A stretch of DNA of 64,000 nucleotides from assembly GCF_026650985.1 (NCBI RefSeq), contig NZ_CP086239.1, forward strand, positions 1,054,001 to 1,118,000, read 5' to 3'. The number at the start of each line of letters is the position of its first letter. Within the stretch, counting starts at the first letter, position 1. The stretch comes from Clostridium estertheticum. GTDB lineage: Bacteria > Bacillota > Clostridia > Clostridiales > Clostridiaceae. Below the pieces are notes generated by a model, which made no database searches, was not told the origin of the DNA, and saw only the letters and a program-made list of their open reading frames with translations. The position numbers and the translations under genes were made by a program. Shown piece after piece: positions 16,196 to 25,891 of the stretch.

Positions 16196-17203
16196 ATGGA
16201 TGATACTCAGGAAAGAATTATTACTTCGTCTATCACAGAAGAAGATGTGGATGCTGAGTATTCTCTAAGACCTCAAAAGCTTGGAGAATATATTGGTCAA
16301 TCCAAAATAAAAGAAAAATTAAGTATATTTATTAAAGCGGCCCAAAATAGAGATGAAGCTCTTGATCACGTGCTTTTATATGGACCGCCAGGCCTTGGTA
16401 AGACAACACTCGCGAATATTATTGCGAAAGAAATGAAAGGGAATTTAAAAGTAACTTCTGGACCAGCAATAGAAAGAGCAGGGGATTTAGCAGCTATTTT
16501 AACTAGCCTTAGTGATTATGATGTGCTTTTTATTGATGAAATACATAGACTTAACAGATCTGTAGAAGAAATATTATATCCTGCTATGGAAGATTATGCA
16601 CTTGATATTGTTATAGGAAAAGGAGCATCTGCAAAATCCATAAGACTAGATCTTCCAAAATTCACACTAATTGGTGCAACAACTAGGATTGGGTTATTAA
16701 CTGCCCCACTTCGTGATAGATTTGGAGTGTTAAGTGCTATGGAATATTATACGCAGAGAGAGTTAAAAGAAATAGTAATACGTTCAGCAGCTATTTTGAA
16801 AGTGGATATTACGGGTGATGCTGCGGTGGAAATTGCAAGACGTTCAAGGGGGACTCCAAGAATTGCAAATCGTTTGCTTAAAAGAGTAAGAGATTATTGT
16901 GATGTTAAGGGAAATGGAATTATAGATCTAAATATAGCAAAATCTGCATCAGAGCTCCTTGAAATAGACGACGAAGGTTTTGATAGGATAGATAACAAAA
17001 TGCTTGAAGCTATTATAGATAATTTTAATGGTGGGCCAGTAGGTATTGAAACATTATCCTATTTTGTAGGAGAAGAGATAGGTACACTTGAAGATGTTTA
17101 TGAACCATATCTAATTCAAAAGGGATTTATAATAAGAACACCAAGGGGACGAATAGCTTCTAAAAAAGCATATCAACATTTAAATAGACCACAAAAGACA
17201 TAG
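16196..17203 (+). CDS. ruvB: Holliday junction branch migration ATPase RuvB
   Basis: I start at ATG 16196, preceded by AAGGTGGG, rather than an in-frame upstream ATG inside ruvA; the product is 335 residues. Motifs: [11 protein letters not shown], Walker [11 protein letters not shown], Walker B FIDEIHRL, sensor [12 protein letters not shown], arginine finger region APLRDRFG, and a winged helix with [12 protein letters not shown]. RuvB is the hexameric motor that drives branch migration with RuvA. Confidence 0.97.
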   Translation: MDDTQERIITSSITEEDVDAEYSLRPQKLGEYIGQSKIKEKLSIFIKAAQNRDEALDHVLLYGPPGLGKTTLANIIAKEMKGNLKVTSGPAIERAGDLAAILTSLSDYDVLFIDEIHRLNRSVEEILYPAMEDYALDIVIGKGASAKSIRLDLPKFTLIGATTRIGLLTAPLRDRFGVLSAMEYYTQRELKEIVIRSAAILKVDITGDAAVEIARRSRGTPRIANRLLKRVRDYCDVKGNGIIDLNIAKSASELLEIDDEGFDRIDNKMLEAIIDNFNGGPVGIETLSYFVGEEIGTLEDVYEPYLIQKGFIIRTPRGRIASKKAYQHLNRPQKT

Positions 17204-17291
17204 AAAGCAAAGAAACTTAAATAATTCATAATATTAATTATGATGGACATAAAATTTAAATGATTTTTGCATAAAGAAAGGGTGTATTACT

Positions 17292-18317
17292 TTGAAAGTA
17301 AAGGATTTTTATTTTGACTTACCAAAGGAACTTATAGCGCAACATCCACTTGAAAAAAGGGATGAGTCAAGGCTTATGGTAATCAATAAAACTAAAAAAG
17401 AAATAGAACATAAACATTTTAAAAACATAATAGATTATTTAAATCCAGGTGATTGTTTAGTATTAAATGATACTAGAGTGTTACCAGCAAGGCTACTTGG
17501 AGTTAAAGAGGGAACCGGCGGTAAGATGGAATTCCTACTCCTTAAAAGAATAGACATTAATAGGTGGGAAACTTTAGTTAAGCCTGGTAAAAAAGCAAAG
17601 ATAGGAGCTAAATTTATCTTTGGCAATGGAGAGCTTAAAGCAACTGTTATTAGTGATTCAGAGGGTGGAAGCAGAATCGTTGAATTTGAATATGACGGAA
17701 TTTTTGAAGAAATTTTAGATAAACTTGGAGAGATGCCACTTCCTCCTTATATTACTGAAAAATTAGAAGATAAAGAAAGATATCAGACTGTATACTCGAG
17801 AGAGGAAGGGTCAGCTGCAGCTCCAACTGCTGGACTTCACTTTACAAAGCAGCTACTAGCACAAATCAAGGCTAAAGGTGTTAAAATTGCTTTTGTAACA
17901 TTACATGTAGGTCTAGGTACTTTTAGACCTGTAAAAGCAGAAGAAGTCGAAGAACATGAAATGCACTCAGAGCATTATATGTTAAATGAAGAAACAGCAC
18001 AGGTAATAAATGAAACAAAGGAAAATGGTGGGAGAGTAATTGCGGTAGGTACAACTTCTAACAGAACGCTTGAAAGTATTGCAGATGATAATGGAAGAGT
18101 ATGTGCGAAATCAGGATGGACAGACATTTTTATATATCCAGGATATAAGTTTAAAATTGTTGATGCATTAATAACTAATTTTCATTTGCCAGAATCTACA
18201 CTAATAATGTTGGTTAGCGCTTTTGCAGATAAAGATTTAATTATGGGAGCATATGAAACAGCGGTTAAAGAAAAATACAGATTCTTCAGTTTTGGAGATG
18301 CAATGTTTTTATATTAA
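17292..18317 (+). CDS. queA: S-adenosylmethionine:tRNA ribosyltransferase-isomerase
   Basis: 341 residues with a TTG start at 17292, 8 bases after AAAGGGTG. Family motifs: [12 protein letters not shown]-like start, [30 protein letters not shown]-type [11 protein letters not shown], and [15 protein letters not shown]. QueA adds the ribosyl part of SAM to 7-aminomethyl-deazaguanine at tRNA position 34, giving epoxyqueuosine. tgt, the preceding step of the pathway, is the next gene. Confidence 0.97.
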   Translation: MKVKDFYFDLPKELIAQHPLEKRDESRLMVINKTKKEIEHKHFKNIIDYLNPGDCLVLNDTRVLPARLLGVKEGTGGKMEFLLLKRIDINRWETLVKPGKKAKIGAKFIFGNGELKATVISDSEGGSRIVEFEYDGIFEEILDKLGEMPLPPYITEKLEDKERYQTVYSREEGSAAAPTAGLHFTKQLLAQIKAKGVKIAFVTLHVGLGTFRPVKAEEVEEHEMHSEHYMLNEETAQVINETKENGGRVIAVGTTSNRTLESIADDNGRVCAKSGWTDIFIYPGYKFKIVDALITNFHLPESTLIMLVSAFADKDLIMGAYETAVKEKYRFFSFGDAMFLY

Positions 18318-19499
<1,182 letters not shown>

Positions 19500-19604
19500 A
19501 AATAATTATTTACTATAATATGATTAGCCTATAAGATATATCTTTATAGGAAAATTATTTTATTATAAGTTAGAGAAACAATTATTGAAAGGAGGAGAAT
19601 ATAG

Positions 19605-19895
19605 ATGGGACAATTAGGAAGTGTGTTTACAATGGTATTAATGCTAGTAGTATTTTATCTAGTAATATTTATACCAGAAAACAAAAGAAAGAAAAAATAT
19701 GCTGCACTTTTAAACAATTTAAAAGTAAATGATGAAGTACTTACTAAAGGCGGTGTGATGGGAAAAATCATCAACATCCAAGACGAGTATATTATACTAG
19801 AAAGTGGTCCAGACAGAACTAGAATTAAGTTATCAAAAAGCGGAATTGGAACTGTTATAAATTTAAATACTGATGCAGTAGTAGAGAAAAAATAA
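19605..19895 (+). CDS. yajC: Preprotein translocase subunit YajC
   Basis: 96 residues: one membrane segment (about 6-25), the family sequence FIPENKRKKKYAALLNNLKVNDEVLTKGGVMG, and a small soluble domain. YajC works with SecDF at the SecYEG channel. secD and secF lie 2.2 kb downstream in the same orientation. AAAGGAGGAG precedes the ATG. Confidence 0.93.
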   Translation: MGQLGSVFTMVLMLVVFYLVIFIPENKRKKKYAALLNNLKVNDEVLTKGGVMGKIINIQDEYIILESGPDRTRIKLSKSGIGTVINLNTDAVVEKK

Positions 19896-19997
19896 TGAAT
19901 TATGTAATAAAACCCCTTTTCAAATCATAATTAATATTATAGATTTCAATAAAAAAATTGTTTGTTTATTGGAATTTATAGAAAAGGGGGGATTTAC

Positions 19998-20366
19998 ATG
20001 GAAAATAAAAAAAAGTATTCTTACGCTGGAGAAGGAGTATTTAGGGCTTCAATTTTAACCTTAATTATATTAGTTATTTATTCTATAGTAACAACTGTTT
20101 TGCCAGCTAGCATGAAGGTTACATCCGTTTTTTATATTGTAATAACACTAGTGAGTGTACTTTACGGATCTATATTCGCTGCGAAAAAAGCAGGGGAAAA
20201 AGGTTGGCTAATGGGTATTATGGTTGCTGCGACTTACATGTTGGTTTTGTACTTAGTTAAAGTCTTTGGTGGTGGAAGTGCTGCTATTGGAATGCGCGAA
20301 ATAGTAAGAACTTCACTCGCTTTAGGTATAGGTACCTTATCAGGAATGCTTGGAATAAATTTATAA
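19998..20366 (+). CDS. TIGR04086-family membrane protein (YrzE-like)
   Basis: Start ATG 19998 follows AAAGGGGGG; an upstream in-frame frame start at 19962 would read through that site. 122 residues with four membrane segments (about 15-37, 44-64, 74-94, 98-120) and little else. The family has no known function. In B. subtilis yrzE follows the yajC gene (yrbF), matching the arrangement here. Its constant place among Sec genes hints at a membrane or export role, which is only inference. Confidence 0.8.
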   Translation: MENKKKYSYAGEGVFRASILTLIILVIYSIVTTVLPASMKVTSVFYIVITLVSVLYGSIFAAKKAGEKGWLMGIMVAATYMLVLYLVKVFGGGSAAIGMREIVRTSLALGIGTLSGMLGINL

Positions 20367-20436
20367 AATTACTTTATTTAGCTAGAATATTATGATATGA
20401 TGTACAGGTCAACTTTATGATATGGAGGAATAAAAA

Positions 20437-20574
20437 ATGAAACATATAAAAACTATAAATGCAGCAACAATCAAAGAAAGTTTAAAAAAACCAGGATGCA
20501 AGGAATGTGCTAATTCATGTCAATCAGCATGTAAAACTTCTTGTACAGTAGCTAACTTAGCTTGTGAAAACTAA
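20437..20574 (+). CDS. scfA: Six-cysteine ranthipeptide precursor (SCIFF)
   Basis: A 45-residue peptide starting at ATG 20437, 5-6 bases after TGGAGG. The leader MKHIKTINAATIKESLKKPG is followed by a core with six Cys (21, 24, 28, 32, 36, 43) in the pattern CxxCxxxCxxxCxxxC plus a distal Cys, including the invariant SCQSACKTSCT. This is the SCIFF family, near-universal in Clostridia. Its radical SAM maturase, encoded next, forms Cys-Thr thioethers. The final function is uncertain; a signalling role has been proposed in some clostridia. Confidence 0.95.
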   Translation: MKHIKTINAATIKESLKKPGCKECANSCQSACKTSCTVANLACEN

Positions 20575-20588
20575 TAATGTTAACGGGG

Positions 20589-20613
20589 GCAGTAACTTAG
20601 GGTTACTGCTTTA
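20589..20613 (+). terminator. Hairpin between SCIFF peptide and maturase
   Basis: Arms GCAGTAAC and GTTACTGC with a 5-base loop, followed by TTTAAATTT. It sits 14 bases after the peptide stop and 26 before the maturase start, so it probably lets only part of transcription continue and keeps peptide above enzyme. Confidence 0.65.
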
Positions 20614-20635
20614 AATTTAGTTAGGAGGAAGAAAA

Positions 20636-22000
20636 TTGTCACTTATTCATAAATTTATCCAAGATAATGAACACTATGTAATTGATGTAAATTCTGGAGC
20701 ACTACATATGGTAGATGAAATAGTTTATGATCTTTTAGATGAAAATGAACTTAGGAAAAAAGAAGATTTAATAGAAGATTTTAAAAATAAATATTCAATA
20801 GAAGATATTAGCGAAGTATATGACGAAATTCAAAGCTTAATTCAGGAAGAAACTTTGTACACAGGAGATTTATACAAATCAATTGCATTAAGTGGTGCAA
20901 AAGAAGAGCCATATATAAAGGCACTGTGTCTAAATATAATTCATGATTGTAACTTAAGATGTAAGTACTGTTTTGCTGACGAGGGTGAGTACCATGGCGC
21001 TAGAAAAGCAATGTCAGTAGAAGTTGGCAAGAAATCAATAGATTTTGTTTTAGAGAAATCTGGACCTAGAAAAAATATCGAGATAGATTTGTTCGGTGGA
21101 GAGCCACTTATGGCTTTTGAGATGATAAAAGAAATAGTTAAATATGCTAGGATTCAGGAGAAAATTTATAATAAATCCATAAGATTTACTATGACTACTA
21201 ATGCAACATTGCTTACTGATGAGGTTATGAAATATATGGATGAAAACATGGGCAATATAGTACTTAGCATAGATGGCAGAAAAGCTGTTAATGATAAAGT
21301 TAGAGTAAAGGTAGATGGAAGTGGTTCATATGATAACATTCTTCCTAAAATTAAAAAAATGGTTGATATGAGAGATAAATCAAAACAGTATTATGTTAGG
21401 GGAACCTTCACTAGAGAAAATACTGATTTTTTTGAAGATATAAAACATATGGCAGATTTAGGCTTTAAAGAAATATCTATAGAGCCAGTAGTGCTTCCGC
21501 CTGAACATAATCTTTCACTTAGAGAGGAAGATTTACCAGTGATATTTGAGCAATATGATAAATTATATGCAGACATGCTCAAAAGATATAAGGATGGGAC
21601 AAGCTTTAAATTTTATCACTTTAATATTGATTTGCAGGGTGGCCCTTGTGTATACAAGAGAATAGCAGGGTGTGGAGCTGGTCATGAATATGTGGCGATT
21701 ACTCCAGACGGTGATATATACCCTTGTCATCAATTTGTTGGTAATAAAGATTTCCTTATAGGAGATATATATAATGGGATTACTAATAAAAAGATGGTTA
21801 AAGAATTTAAAGAAGCCCATATTTATAATAAACCTACTTGCGAGGAGTGCTGGGCTAAATTTTATTGTAGTGGTGGATGCCAGGCAAATAACTTTAATTT
21901 CAATGGAGATATGCATGTACCATATGAAATTGGATGCAAGATGCAAAAAAAGAGGATAGAATGTGCTATAGCTTTAAAAGCACAAACTATGAATAAGTAA
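20636..22000 (+). CDS. scfB: SCIFF maturase, radical SAM/SPASM enzyme
   Basis: 454 residues with a TTG start at 20636 after TAGGAGGAAG. An N-terminal PqqD-like peptide-recognition domain (about 10-75, HYVIDVNSGALHMVDEIVYD) is followed by the radical SAM motif CNLRCKYC and FGGEPLMAF. The C-terminal SPASM domain has Cys at CGAGHEYVAITPDGDIYPCH and CEECWAKFYCSGGC, for two auxiliary clusters. It installs thioether crosslinks in the SCIFF peptide encoded just upstream. The two genes sit between the TIGR04086 gene and secD, the usual clostridial location. Confidence 0.94.
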   Translation: MSLIHKFIQDNEHYVIDVNSGALHMVDEIVYDLLDENELRKKEDLIEDFKNKYSIEDISEVYDEIQSLIQEETLYTGDLYKSIALSGAKEEPYIKALCLNIIHDCNLRCKYCFADEGEYHGARKAMSVEVGKKSIDFVLEKSGPRKNIEIDLFGGEPLMAFEMIKEIVKYARIQEKIYNKSIRFTMTTNATLLTDEVMKYMDENMGNIVLSIDGRKAVNDKVRVKVDGSGSYDNILPKIKKMVDMRDKSKQYYVRGTFTRENTDFFEDIKHMADLGFKEISIEPVVLPPEHNLSLREEDLPVIFEQYDKLYADMLKRYKDGTSFKFYHFNIDLQGGPCVYKRIAGCGAGHEYVAITPDGDIYPCHQFVGNKDFLIGDIYNGITNKKMVKEFKEAHIYNKPTCEECWAKFYCSGGCQANNFNFNGDMHVPYEIGCKMQKKRIECAIALKAQTMNK

Positions 22001-22017
22001 ATTATAATTAGGTAAGA

Positions 22018-22046
22018 TTGACTAAATTTGTTAATCATAATATAAT
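22018..22046 (+). promoter_or_regulatory. SigA-type promoter of secDF
   Basis: TTGACT (22018-22023), a 17-base spacer, TATAAT (22041-22046), 33 bases before the secD ATG. It suggests that secDF has its own transcript besides read-through. Confidence 0.7.
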
Positions 22047-22079
22047 TGTAGTTATGAGTAAACAGTGAGGGGGATAAAC

Positions 22080-23318
22080 ATGAAAAAGAAGAAAAGCACG
22101 ATACTGTTTCTAGTCAGTGTTTTTGTTGTTGGATTATTAGCATTTACAGGGTTTCACGGATTTACAATAGGAGACTATATGGTTAAACCATTTACTCAAA
22201 CAATAAACAGAGGTTTAGACATACAAGGTGGAATTTCAGTACTCGAAGAAGTTCAAGGTGGAGCGGTTGATGCAAAAACCTTAGACAGGGCTATCGAACT
22301 TATTTCTATGAGAGTTAATAAAATGGGAATTAGTGAAACATTAGTTGCAAAAGAAGGTCTTAATAGAATTAGAATCGAAATACCAGGTAAATTTGATTCT
22401 AAAGAAATTCTTGATACTGTCGCTAAATCAGGAGAACTTAAATTTGTTGGTCCTGATAAAGTAACAATTCTTACTGGTAAAGATGTAAAAGATGCCACTG
22501 CAGCATACGGTCAAGATAATAAACCTGTTATAAATCTTGTACTTAATGACTCAGGTAAGACAAAGTTTGCAGCAGCAACTCAGAAATTTATAGGACAAAA
22601 GATAACTATTTACATGGATAAAGATGTATTAACAGATCCTACAGTACAAGTAGCTATTACAGACGGTAAGGCTGAAATTTCAGGGAGTGCAACATTAGCA
22701 GAAGCTACAACAAAATCACAAATTATTAAATCAGGAGCATTGCCTGTAACTTTAAAAGCTGTTTCAGTTAAAACAGTTGGAGCTACTTTAGGCGAAGCAG
22801 CAATGGCACAAAGTATGAAGGCAGGAGTTGTAGCAATATTATTTGTATTCCTATTTATGCTTTTATATTATAGAGCACCAGGGGTTATTGCGAATATATC
22901 TTTATTGTTATATATTGTTTTGGTTCTCGGAGCATTCTCAGCTATGAATGCCACTTTAACACTTTCTGGTATTGCTGGATTCCTACTTACAATTGGTATG
23001 GCAGTAGATGCTAATGTGTTAATATTCGAGAGAATAAGAGAAGAACTTAAAACTGGAAAATCAATAAAATCTTCAGTACATGCTGGTTTCCATAGAGCGC
23101 TTCCATCAATATTAGATTCAAACATAACAACTATAGTTGCGGGTTTAGTTCTTTATATGATGGGAACGGGTTCGGTTAAAGGTTTTGCACTAACGCTAGT
23201 AATTGGTGTAATTATAAGTATATTTACAGCACTTACATGTACTAAATTTTTATTGAAATTAGCAGTTGAAATGGGACTAATAAGTAAAACATCTCATTTT
23301 GGCGTAAAGAGGGGGTAA
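22080..23318 (+). CDS. secD: Protein translocase subunit SecD
   Basis: ATG 22080 follows GAGGGGGA; an in-frame GTG at 22065 overlaps the site. 412 residues: a first membrane segment (about 10-27), the motif RGLDIQGGISVLEE in place of the usual LGLDLxGG, an extracellular domain (to about 235), then five membrane segments. The last part has GMAVDANVLIFERIREEL and AGFHRALPSILDSNITT. SecDF uses ion flow to complete export through SecYEG. secF follows 4 bases after the stop. Confidence 0.95.
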   Translation: MKKKKSTILFLVSVFVVGLLAFTGFHGFTIGDYMVKPFTQTINRGLDIQGGISVLEEVQGGAVDAKTLDRAIELISMRVNKMGISETLVAKEGLNRIRIEIPGKFDSKEILDTVAKSGELKFVGPDKVTILTGKDVKDATAAYGQDNKPVINLVLNDSGKTKFAAATQKFIGQKITIYMDKDVLTDPTVQVAITDGKAEISGSATLAEATTKSQIIKSGALPVTLKAVSVKTVGATLGEAAMAQSMKAGVVAILFVFLFMLLYYRAPGVIANISLLLYIVLVLGAFSAMNATLTLSGIAGFLLTIGMAVDANVLIFERIREELKTGKSIKSSVHAGFHRALPSILDSNITTIVAGLVLYMMGTGSVKGFALTLVIGVIISIFTALTCTKFLLKLAVEMGLISKTSHFGVKRG

Positions 23319-23322
23319 ATAT

Positions 23323-24189
23323 ATGCTAAAGATAGTTGAAAAAACTAAACTATGGTTTTCTATATCTCTGATTATAATTATAATAGGAATGGGGGTCATA
23401 GCAACTAAAGGTCTAAACTTAGGTATAGATTTTAAAGGTGGTACAGCAATTACTATAAATATGAATCAAAAATTTGATAAATCAGATGTAGATAAAATAA
23501 TTGATAAACACGCAAAGGGTGAATATTTATCCAAAACAATAAATGATGCTAAAGAAATCGAAATAACTGTAAAAAGCGATGCTCTTTCAGCTGATGAAAC
23601 AGCAACCATGTTAAAAGAAATTAAAACACAATTTAAATCTAGTACTTTAATTTCAGAAGATACAATTGGTGCATCTATTGGTTCTGAATTAAAGTCAAAA
23701 GCACTAGTTGCTTTAGTTGTTGCTATGATTTTCATGTTGATTTATGTTGGTTTTAGATTTGAATTTAAATTTGCAGCCTCTGCAATACTTGCATTAGTAC
23801 ACGATATATTAATTACTATTACAGTATACGCAGTATTTCAAATACCAGTAAATGCAACATTTATAGCGGCTATTCTTACTGTAGTTGGGTATTCTATTAA
23901 TGATACTATTGTTATATTTGATAGAATAAGAGAAAATCAGAGAATTATGAGAAAAGCAACTATAGCAGAAATTACTAATACCAGCGTTACACAAACAATG
24001 GCTAGATCAATAAATACAGTTGTTACAGTTTTAATTTGTATATTTTCGGTATGGGTATTCGTACCAGCTATAAGAGATCTTAGTGGTCCATTGTTAATTG
24101 GCATAGGAGTTGGATGTTATTCTTCAATCTTTATAGCAAGTCCTATGTGGGCATTTCTTAAGAAAAGAACTAAGAAAGTAACTGCATAA
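23323..24189 (+). CDS. secF: Protein translocase subunit SecF
   Basis: 288 residues: a first membrane segment (about 12-30), LGIDFKGGTAITI, an outer domain (35-125), then five membrane segments with GYSINDTIVIFDRIREN and SVTQTMARSINT. Partner of SecD. AGGGGG overlaps the end of secD and precedes ATG 23323. A terminator with a long T run follows. Confidence 0.95.
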   Translation: MLKIVEKTKLWFSISLIIIIIGMGVIATKGLNLGIDFKGGTAITINMNQKFDKSDVDKIIDKHAKGEYLSKTINDAKEIEITVKSDALSADETATMLKEIKTQFKSSTLISEDTIGASIGSELKSKALVALVVAMIFMLIYVGFRFEFKFAASAILALVHDILITITVYAVFQIPVNATFIAAILTVVGYSINDTIVIFDRIRENQRIMRKATIAEITNTSVTQTMARSINTVVTVLICIFSVWVFVPAIRDLSGPLLIGIGVGCYSSIFIASPMWAFLKKRTKKVTA

Positions 24190-24233
24190 TCGAAATTAAT
24201 GGTTCGATTCAAACAATTAAAAACAAAGGGCAG

Positions 24234-24274
24234 AGAAGTATGATGTATTAATTACTTCTTTGTTTTTTTTATTT
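24234..24274 (+). terminator. Terminator of secDF
   Basis: AGAAGTA (24234-24240) pairs with TACTTCT (24253-24259), then TTGTTTTTTTTATTTT. It lies 45 bases after the secF stop. Confidence 0.75.
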
Positions 24275-24279
24275 TACAT

Positions 24280-24310
24280 AATAGAAAACTACAATTATAT
24301 GTTTTCTATT
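24280..24310 (+). repeat. Inverted repeat in front of the RecJ-like gene
   Basis: Perfect 10-base arms AATAGAAAAC and GTTTTCTATT with an 11-base loop, ending just before the AGGAG site. It could mark the leader of this gene or be part of the secF 3' end. Confidence 0.5.
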
Positions 24311-24327
24311 AATATCGAGGAGTTTTT

Positions 24328-25200
24328 ATGGTGGATTTTTTTAAAGACATACAAAAGAATAATAATGATTTTATAGAATATAACATGTATAATCCATTTT
24401 TATTAAAGGGAATGAAGGATGCATTAAAAAGAATTATAAAAGCGATAAATTATAGAGAAAAAATTGTTTTATATGGGTTTTATGATGTTGACAGTATTAC
24501 TGCAATATCTTTATTGATGTTAGTTTTAAAGTTTGTCAACGCTGATGTTGAGTATTTTATACCAGGTGAACTTAGTGAAAATCGTGATTTAGTTGAAAAA
24601 GATATTACTGGTCATATAAAATATTTAGGACCTGAACTTATAATAACGTTAGGCTGTGGTACTAATTCTTTTAGTGAAGTAGAACTATGTAAAAGCATGG
24701 GGATAGATGTTATAATAACTGATTTTCATAAACCAATTAAACACGTCCCACATACTATAGTTGTCAATCCAAATCAAAAGGGATGCAATTACCCATTTAA
24801 GGAATTATGCACCTGTGGGATGACATTTAAACTAGCTCAAGCGATTTCAACTTACTACAAGATGAAATCTGTAAACAAATATATGGATTTAGTAATGATA
24901 GGTACTATATATAGCAAGAAAAAGATTGAAAGTGAAAATAAAATAATAGTCGAAGAAGGTATAAAACAATTAAATTGTACAACTAATTATGGAATTTGTG
25001 CATTGATAAAAATACATAATATTAATATTATTAATGAAGAAACAGTTCTAAAATTAGCATCCACAGTAAAACCAACAATTAATCCTGTTGGAAAAATGGA
25101 TAATGCTAAAATTGTTGTCGAGTTATTTATAACAACAGAGAAAAATAGGGCACTTCAGATATCAAAATATTTAGATAAGGAACTTAAAAATAGTATATAA
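24328..25200 (+). CDS. RecJ-like DHH protein, short and apparently catalytically degenerate
   Basis: 290 residues, at the place where many Firmicutes carry recJ (between secDF and apt). RecJ itself is about 560 residues or more. The DHH-domain pattern is recognisable, but key metal ligands are changed: motif I reads GFYDVDS (residues 50-56) instead of GDYDVDG, motif II LGCG (108-111) instead of VDCG, and motif III TDFH (131-134) instead of DHH. The motif IV region GTIYSKKK lacks the Asp of GTIAD. The protein ends after NPVGKMDNAKIVVELF, before any DHHA1 domain. It is therefore unlikely to be an active 5' exonuclease. It may be a scaffold, a binding subunit or a decaying gene. The frame is intact with a good AGGAG site, which argues against recent decay. 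Confidence 0.8.
   Translation: MVDFFKDIQKNNNDFIEYNMYNPFLLKGMKDALKRIIKAINYREKIVLYGFYDVDSITAISLLMLVLKFVNADVEYFIPGELSENRDLVEKDITGHIKYLGPELIITLGCGTNSFSEVELCKSMGIDVIITDFHKPIKHVPHTIVVNPNQKGCNYPFKELCTCGMTFKLAQAISTYYKMKSVNKYMDLVMIGTIYSKKKIESENKIIVEEGIKQLNCTTNYGICALIKIHNINIINEETVLKLASTVKPTINPVGKMDNAKIVVELFITTEKNRALQISKYLDKELKNSI
25179..25196 (+). repeat. 18-base direct repeat, copy 1 (3' end of RecJ-like gene)
   Basis: GGAACTTAAAAATAGTAT occurs here and again at 25259-25276, exactly 80 bases later. In both places it is read in the same frame as ELKNSI. Confidence 0.9.
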
Positions 25201-25256
25201 TGTTTAGTATATGGCAAGAGTAAAAATAATATATTATTTAATTTAGGGGGATAACA

Positions 25257-25775
25257 ATGGAACTTAAAAATAGTATTAGAGTAATAGAAAATTTTCCAAA
25301 GAAAGGTATTAGTTTTAAAGATATAACTACCATATTACAAGATGGAAAGGTTCTTAAGCAGACAATAGACGATATTGTTGAATATTTAAGAGATAAGCAA
25401 ATAGATGTTATAGTGGGACCAGAGGCAAGAGGCTTTTTATTCGGGGTACCTGTAGCCTATGCTCTTGGAGCAGGATTTGTACCAGTTAGAAAACCTGGTA
25501 AGTTACCTTATGAAACTTTGCAAATTGAGTATGAACTTGAATATGGGACTGATAAACTTGAAATACATAAGGATGCAATAAAGCCTGGACAAAGAGTAGC
25601 TATCGTAGATGATTTACTTGCTACTGGTGGGACAGTTGCAGCGGTAACAAAACTTATAGAACAAATGGGTGGAGATGTTATTTCTTTGAATTTTGTAATA
25701 GAACTTACAGATCTTCACGGCAAAGAAAAACTTAAGGATTATGATATAATGTCTCTTGTAAAATATAATAGTTAG
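25257..25775 (+). CDS. apt: Adenine phosphoribosyltransferase
   Basis: 172 residues, the normal length. Motifs: [16 protein letters not shown] at the start, [19 protein letters not shown], and the PRPP loop [13 protein letters not shown] (about 119-131). It converts adenine and PRPP to AMP for purine salvage. AGGGGGGA precedes the ATG. Its first codons after the ATG lie in the second copy of the 18-base repeat. Confidence 0.96.
   Translation: MELKNSIRVIENFPKKGISFKDITTILQDGKVLKQTIDDIVEYLRDKQIDVIVGPEARGFLFGVPVAYALGAGFVPVRKPGKLPYETLQIEYELEYGTDKLEIHKDAIKPGQRVAIVDDLLATGGTVAAVTKLIEQMGGDVISLNFVIELTDLHGKEKLKDYDIMSLVKYNS
25259..25276 (+). repeat. 18-base direct repeat, copy 2 (5' end of apt)
   Basis: Exact partner of 25179-25196. 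It begins at the last base of the apt start codon and encodes residues ELKNSI. The flanking bases on both sides differ between the two copies. Confidence 0.9.
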
Positions 25776-25848
25776 TCTAGTTTATTTAGTGAATAAATTA
25801 AAATTGCATAATTCTACAAATTACTATATAATATTAGTAAAAAGTATT

Positions 25849-25877
25849 GGCTGGTTATTTAACCAGCCTTTGATTTT
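25849..25877 (+). terminator. Hairpin between apt and rel
   Basis: Arms GGCTGGTT and AACCAGCC with a 4-base loop, followed by TTTGATTTT. It ends immediately before the rel ribosome binding site, so it can act as terminator or attenuator and sits within 25 bases of the rel start. Confidence 0.65.
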
Positions 25878-25891
25878 AGGAGTGTATAAGC

